From contig NZ_BMVY01000007.1 in the NCBI RefSeq assembly GCF_014650955.1, positions 223,833-287,832 on the forward strand: a DNA stretch of 64,000 bases. The letters run 5' to 3'. This document shows, one piece after another, positions 61,271 to 64,000 of this stretch. This DNA is from Streptomyces tauricus. Its GTDB lineage: Bacteria > Actinomycetota > Actinomycetes > Streptomycetales > Streptomycetaceae. Every line of letters begins with the position of its first letter. Position 1 is the stretch's first letter. The notes beneath the pieces were generated by a model that worked only from the letters and a program-made list of their open reading frames with translations, was not told where the DNA came from and did no database searches. Made by a program: the position numbers and the translations under genes.

Positions 61271-63163
61271 ATGCCCGAGGCATCCGCTCACCAGGCCCCA
61301 CCGGCGTCCGACGGCGAGGAACCGCCGACGCCCTCCGACGGCACCCGCTACCTCCCGATCGCCGACCACGGCCTGATCGGCGACCTGCGCAGCGTCGCCC
61401 TCGTGGGCATCGACGGCACGATCGACTGGTACTGCTGCCCCTCCTTCGACGCCCCCAGCGTCTTCGCCTCGATCCTCGACGCGGACCAGGGCGGTTCCTT
61501 CGAACTGACGGCAGCCGTCCCGGCGCGGACCAAGCAGTTCTACTTCCCGGACACCAACGTCCTGCTCACCCGCTTCTTCACCGAGGACGGCGTCGGCGAG
61601 ATCCAGGACTTCATGCCGGTCGACGGCGACGGAGGCGGAGACGGCACCGGCGACGCGGGGGAGGCGGACCGGCACCGGCTGATCCGCCGCGTGCTGTGCG
61701 TACGTGGCTCGGTCCCCTTCCACGCCCGCGTGGCACCGCGCTTCGACTACGCGGCACAGCCGCACACCGCCCGCCTCCACGACGACATGGTGGTCTTCGA
61801 GTCCAAGAACCTGTCGCTCGCCCTGACCTCCACCGAACCGCTCGCCTGCGACGGGCTGGACGCGACGGCGGACTTCAAACTCCAGGAGGGCGAGTCGGCG
61901 GTGTTCGCCCTCGACCAGGTCAGCGGCGACACCCAGCCCCGCCGCTGCCCGCGCGCCGAGGCGGAGGAACTGTTCGGCGCCACCGTGGCGTTCTGGCGGA
62001 ACTGGCTGACCGCATCCCAGTACCGCGGCCGGTGGCGCGAGATGGTGCACCGCTCCGCGCTGACCCTCAAACTGCTCACCTACGCGCCGACCGGCGCGAT
62101 CGTGGCCGCCGCGACGACCAGCCTGCCCGAGCAGATCGGCGGCGAACGGAACTGGGACTACCGGTACGTGTGGGTGCGCGACGCGGCCTTCTGCGTGTAC
62201 GCCCTGCTGCGCCTGGGGTTCACGAGCGAGGCCAAGTCGTTCATGGCGTTCACGGCCCGGCACATCAGCCCCGGGGACGGCCGCCCCGCGGGCCCGCTGC
62301 AGATCATGTACGGCATCGACGGGCGCACCGACCTGCGCGAACAGGAAGTCGGCCACCTGGAGGGATACCAGGGCTCCGCCCCCGTCCGGATCGGCAACGC
62401 GGCGGCCGACCAGCTCCAGCTCGACATCTACGGCGCCCTCATCGACTCGGTCTACCTCTACGACAAGTGGGCCCAGCCGATCTCCAGCGACCAGTGGGAC
62501 GACATCTGCGCGCTGGTGGAGTGGGTGTGCGACCACTGGGACCAGCCCGACGAGGGTGTCTGGGAGACCCGCGGCGGCCGGAAGAACTTCCTCTACTCCC
62601 GGCTCATGTGCTGGGTGGCGATCGAGCGGGCGATCAGGCTGGCCAACCGCCGGGGCCTGCCCGCGGACCTCCCGCGCTGGCGCGGCGCCCGCGACACGAT
62701 CTACCGGCGGATCATGGACCGCTGCTGGTCACCGACGCGCAAGGCCTTCGTCCAGCACGAGGACGACGACGTCCTGGACGCCGCGGTGCTGATGATGCCG
62801 CTGGCCAAGTTCATCTCACCGACCGACCCGAAGTGGCTCTCCACACTCGACGCGCTCACCGAGGACCTGGTCTCCGACTCGCTGGTCTACCGCTACGACC
62901 CGAAGGTCAGCCCCGACGGCCTGCGCGGCGAGGAGGGCACCTTCTCGATCTGCTCCTTCTGGTACGTCGAGGCGCTGACCCGGGCCGGCCGGCTCGACGA
63001 GGCACGCCTGGCCTTCGAGAAGATGCTCACCTACGCCAACCACCTCGGCCTGTACGCCGAGGAGATCAGCCACACCGGCGAACAACAGGGCAACTTCCCC
63101 CAGGCCTTCACCCACCTGGCCCTGATCAGCGCGGCCTTCAACCTGGACAAGGCCCTGGGCTGA
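61271..63163 (+). CDS. Glycoside hydrolase family 15 (glucoamylase/trehalase-like)
   Basis: 630 residues: an N-terminal beta-sandwich ([40 protein letters not shown]) and an (alpha/alpha)6 barrel with [40 protein letters not shown], and the catalytic-Glu regions [17 protein letters not shown] and [20 protein letters not shown]. Bacterial and mycobacterial relatives are trehalases or exo-alpha-glucosidases. No signal peptide, so cytoplasmic. ATG 61271 gives the usual N-terminus; the frame extends further back through the repeat element without a better start. Confidence 0.93.
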   Translation: MPEASAHQAPPASDGEEPPTPSDGTRYLPIADHGLIGDLRSVALVGIDGTIDWYCCPSFDAPSVFASILDADQGGSFELTAAVPARTKQFYFPDTNVLLTRFFTEDGVGEIQDFMPVDGDGGGDGTGDAGEADRHRLIRRVLCVRGSVPFHARVAPRFDYAAQPHTARLHDDMVVFESKNLSLALTSTEPLACDGLDATADFKLQEGESAVFALDQVSGDTQPRRCPRAEAEELFGATVAFWRNWLTASQYRGRWREMVHRSALTLKLLTYAPTGAIVAAATTSLPEQIGGERNWDYRYVWVRDAAFCVYALLRLGFTSEAKSFMAFTARHISPGDGRPAGPLQIMYGIDGRTDLREQEVGHLEGYQGSAPVRIGNAAADQLQLDIYGALIDSVYLYDKWAQPISSDQWDDICALVEWVCDHWDQPDEGVWETRGGRKNFLYSRLMCWVAIERAIRLANRRGLPADLPRWRGARDTIYRRIMDRCWSPTRKAFVQHEDDDVLDAAVLMMPLAKFISPTDPKWLSTLDALTEDLVSDSLVYRYDPKVSPDGLRGEEGTFSICSFWYVEALTRAGRLDEARLAFEKMLTYANHLGLYAEEISHTGEQQGNFPQAFTHLALISAAFNLDKALG

Positions 63164-63219
63164 GCCACCCCGGCGCCCGCCGGCGGAGCCGCAGCCACCA
63201 CACCACCGTCGCGGCGGAG

Positions 63220-64000
63220 CTACCGGCGGCCACCCTCCGCCGTGGCCGTGGCGAGGGTCTTGCCCCCGGCCCCGGCCTCCGTCGGCGTGTCGTCGCTCAG
63301 GTCCTCGACCAGGAGCCGCTTGGCGATGCTGTCGACGGCGACACGAAGCTCCGCCCCCGACGGCCGCCCGAGGTCCCGCTCGACCCGGTCGGCCAACCAC
63401 CGCGCCCACGCCTCGCCGATGACCCGCGCCTCGCGCGCCCCCGCCTCGGTGTGGGAGAAGAGGCCGCCCTCACGGGTGAGGTAGCCCTCGTCGACCATGC
63501 GCTGGAAGACCGGCACCAGTACCTCCGGAGGCATATGGCGGCGGGCGGCGATCATCGAAAGACTGGCGTGGCCGACCATCCGGGTGAACAGCTCGACCTG
63601 CATGACGGTCCAGGCCGCCGCGATGTCCAGCCGGGTGTCCGCCTCGACGACGATCCGGCGCAGGGTCTCGGGCCCGGTACCGCCGAGGATCTTCCCGACC
63701 GTGGCTTCGAGCCGCTGCTTGTTGTCGGCCGCGGACGGGGTCGCGAAGCCCTCGCCCATGTCCGTGGACCCCATCCGCGCGCTGTCGCGCAACTGCACCT
63801 GCTTGAGGAACAGGGAGACCAGGAATCCGAGCGCCGCCACGGGCACGGTCCACAGGAAGACGGTCTGCAGCGTCTCGGCGTACGCCTTCACCAGAGGCGC
63901 GGCGGTCGCCGACGGCAGGCTGTGCAGCCCTTCAGGGCTGGTCGCCGCCTTGGTGACGGCCGCGGGGTCGGTCCCGCCGATCCGGGCCGCCTCGGCGACC
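63220..64000 (-). CDS. MFS drug-exporter, C-terminal part (gene continues past the window)
   Basis: The frame is open to base 64000, so the N-terminal ~12 helices lie beyond the window. Visible are the last membrane helix ([19 protein letters not shown]) and a cytoplasmic tail of about 190 residues with [14 protein letters not shown] and a winged-helix-like stretch ([29 protein letters not shown]). This tail is typical of actinobacterial DHA2 (EmrB/QacA) exporters and resembles a MarR-like domain. The end of the GH15 gene is 56 bp away, convergent. Confidence 0.85.
   Translation of the reverse strand, partial: VAEAARIGGTDPAAVTKAATSPEGLHSLPSATAAPLVKAYAETLQTVFLWTVPVAALGFLVSLFLKQVQLRDSARMGSTDMGEGFATPSAADNKQRLEATVGKILGGTGPETLRRIVVEADTRLDIAAAWTVMQVELFTRMVGHASLSMIAARRHMPPEVLVPVFQRMVDEGYLTREGGLFSHTEAGAREARVIGEAWARWLADRVERDLGRPSGAELRVAVDSIAKRLLVEDLSDDTPTEAGAGGKTLATATAEGGRR

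Overview
The window is high-GC actinomycete DNA, almost certainly from a Streptomyces or close relative. The evidence is the strong G/C bias at third codon positions, a conservon (cvn) operon, IdeR/DmdR-type iron boxes, and dispersed copies of a GGGGCGCGGGGAAC-type repeat that I know as common between Streptomyces genes. I see no integrase, transposase, CRISPR array or rRNA. There is one tRNA (Pro-GGG).

Left arm (1-16200): a 5'-truncated MBL-fold hydrolase with a strong terminator; a conservon operon cvnA-B-C-D plus a GAF gene; tdh-kbl for threonine breakdown; LysR, XRE/cupin, GNAT, a membrane-anchored ricin lectin, a YjbR protein, a split transketolase, tRNA-Pro, a secreted lipase, a fragment of a malate/lactate dehydrogenase-like gene and a DUF4916/NUDIX protein.

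Centre (16250-50300): an iron-regulated siderophore locus. A terminator closes a leftward operon of two half-size ABC exporters and a lipoprotein iron-siderophore receptor. Next come an ornithine N5-monooxygenase and, divergent, a formyltransferase overlapping an acetylglutamate kinase (ornithine supply). After a repeat array and terminator lie an ATPase and two FecCD permeases, reading left. A 19.4-kb, five-module NRPS gene reads right, followed by mbtH, a YtcJ-like amidohydrolase and a small unknown gene. Iron boxes sit at 21034, 22609, 27806, 27869 and 50258. The NRPS has adenylation codes for Ser (module 2), N5-hydroxyornithine (module 3) and Ser (module 4). Modules 1 and 5 have codes I cannot place. 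Methyltransferase domains are inserted in A1 and A3, and the protein ends in an epimerization domain with no thioesterase. With the monooxygenase and formyltransferase this predicts an N-methylated, hydroxyornithine/serine pentapeptide tris-hydroxamate, in the style of scabichelin or tsukubachelin. The last iron box lies between an EntB-type isochorismatase with no catechol partners and a broken penicillin-acylase-family gene.

Right arm (51100-64000): an XRE/cupin regulator heads a tightly packed operon of an M24-fold protein with an altered metal site, TPP-dependent E1 alpha and beta without E2/E3, a TrzA-like amidohydrolase, a bicupin and an SDR lacking the usual Tyr/Lys pair. This looks like an uncharacterised catabolic pathway. 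Then follow an HhH-GPD DNA glycosylase, DUF3140, a monoacylglycerol-lipase-like hydrolase, a TSUP exporter, a GH15 hydrolase and the 3' end of an MFS drug exporter gene.
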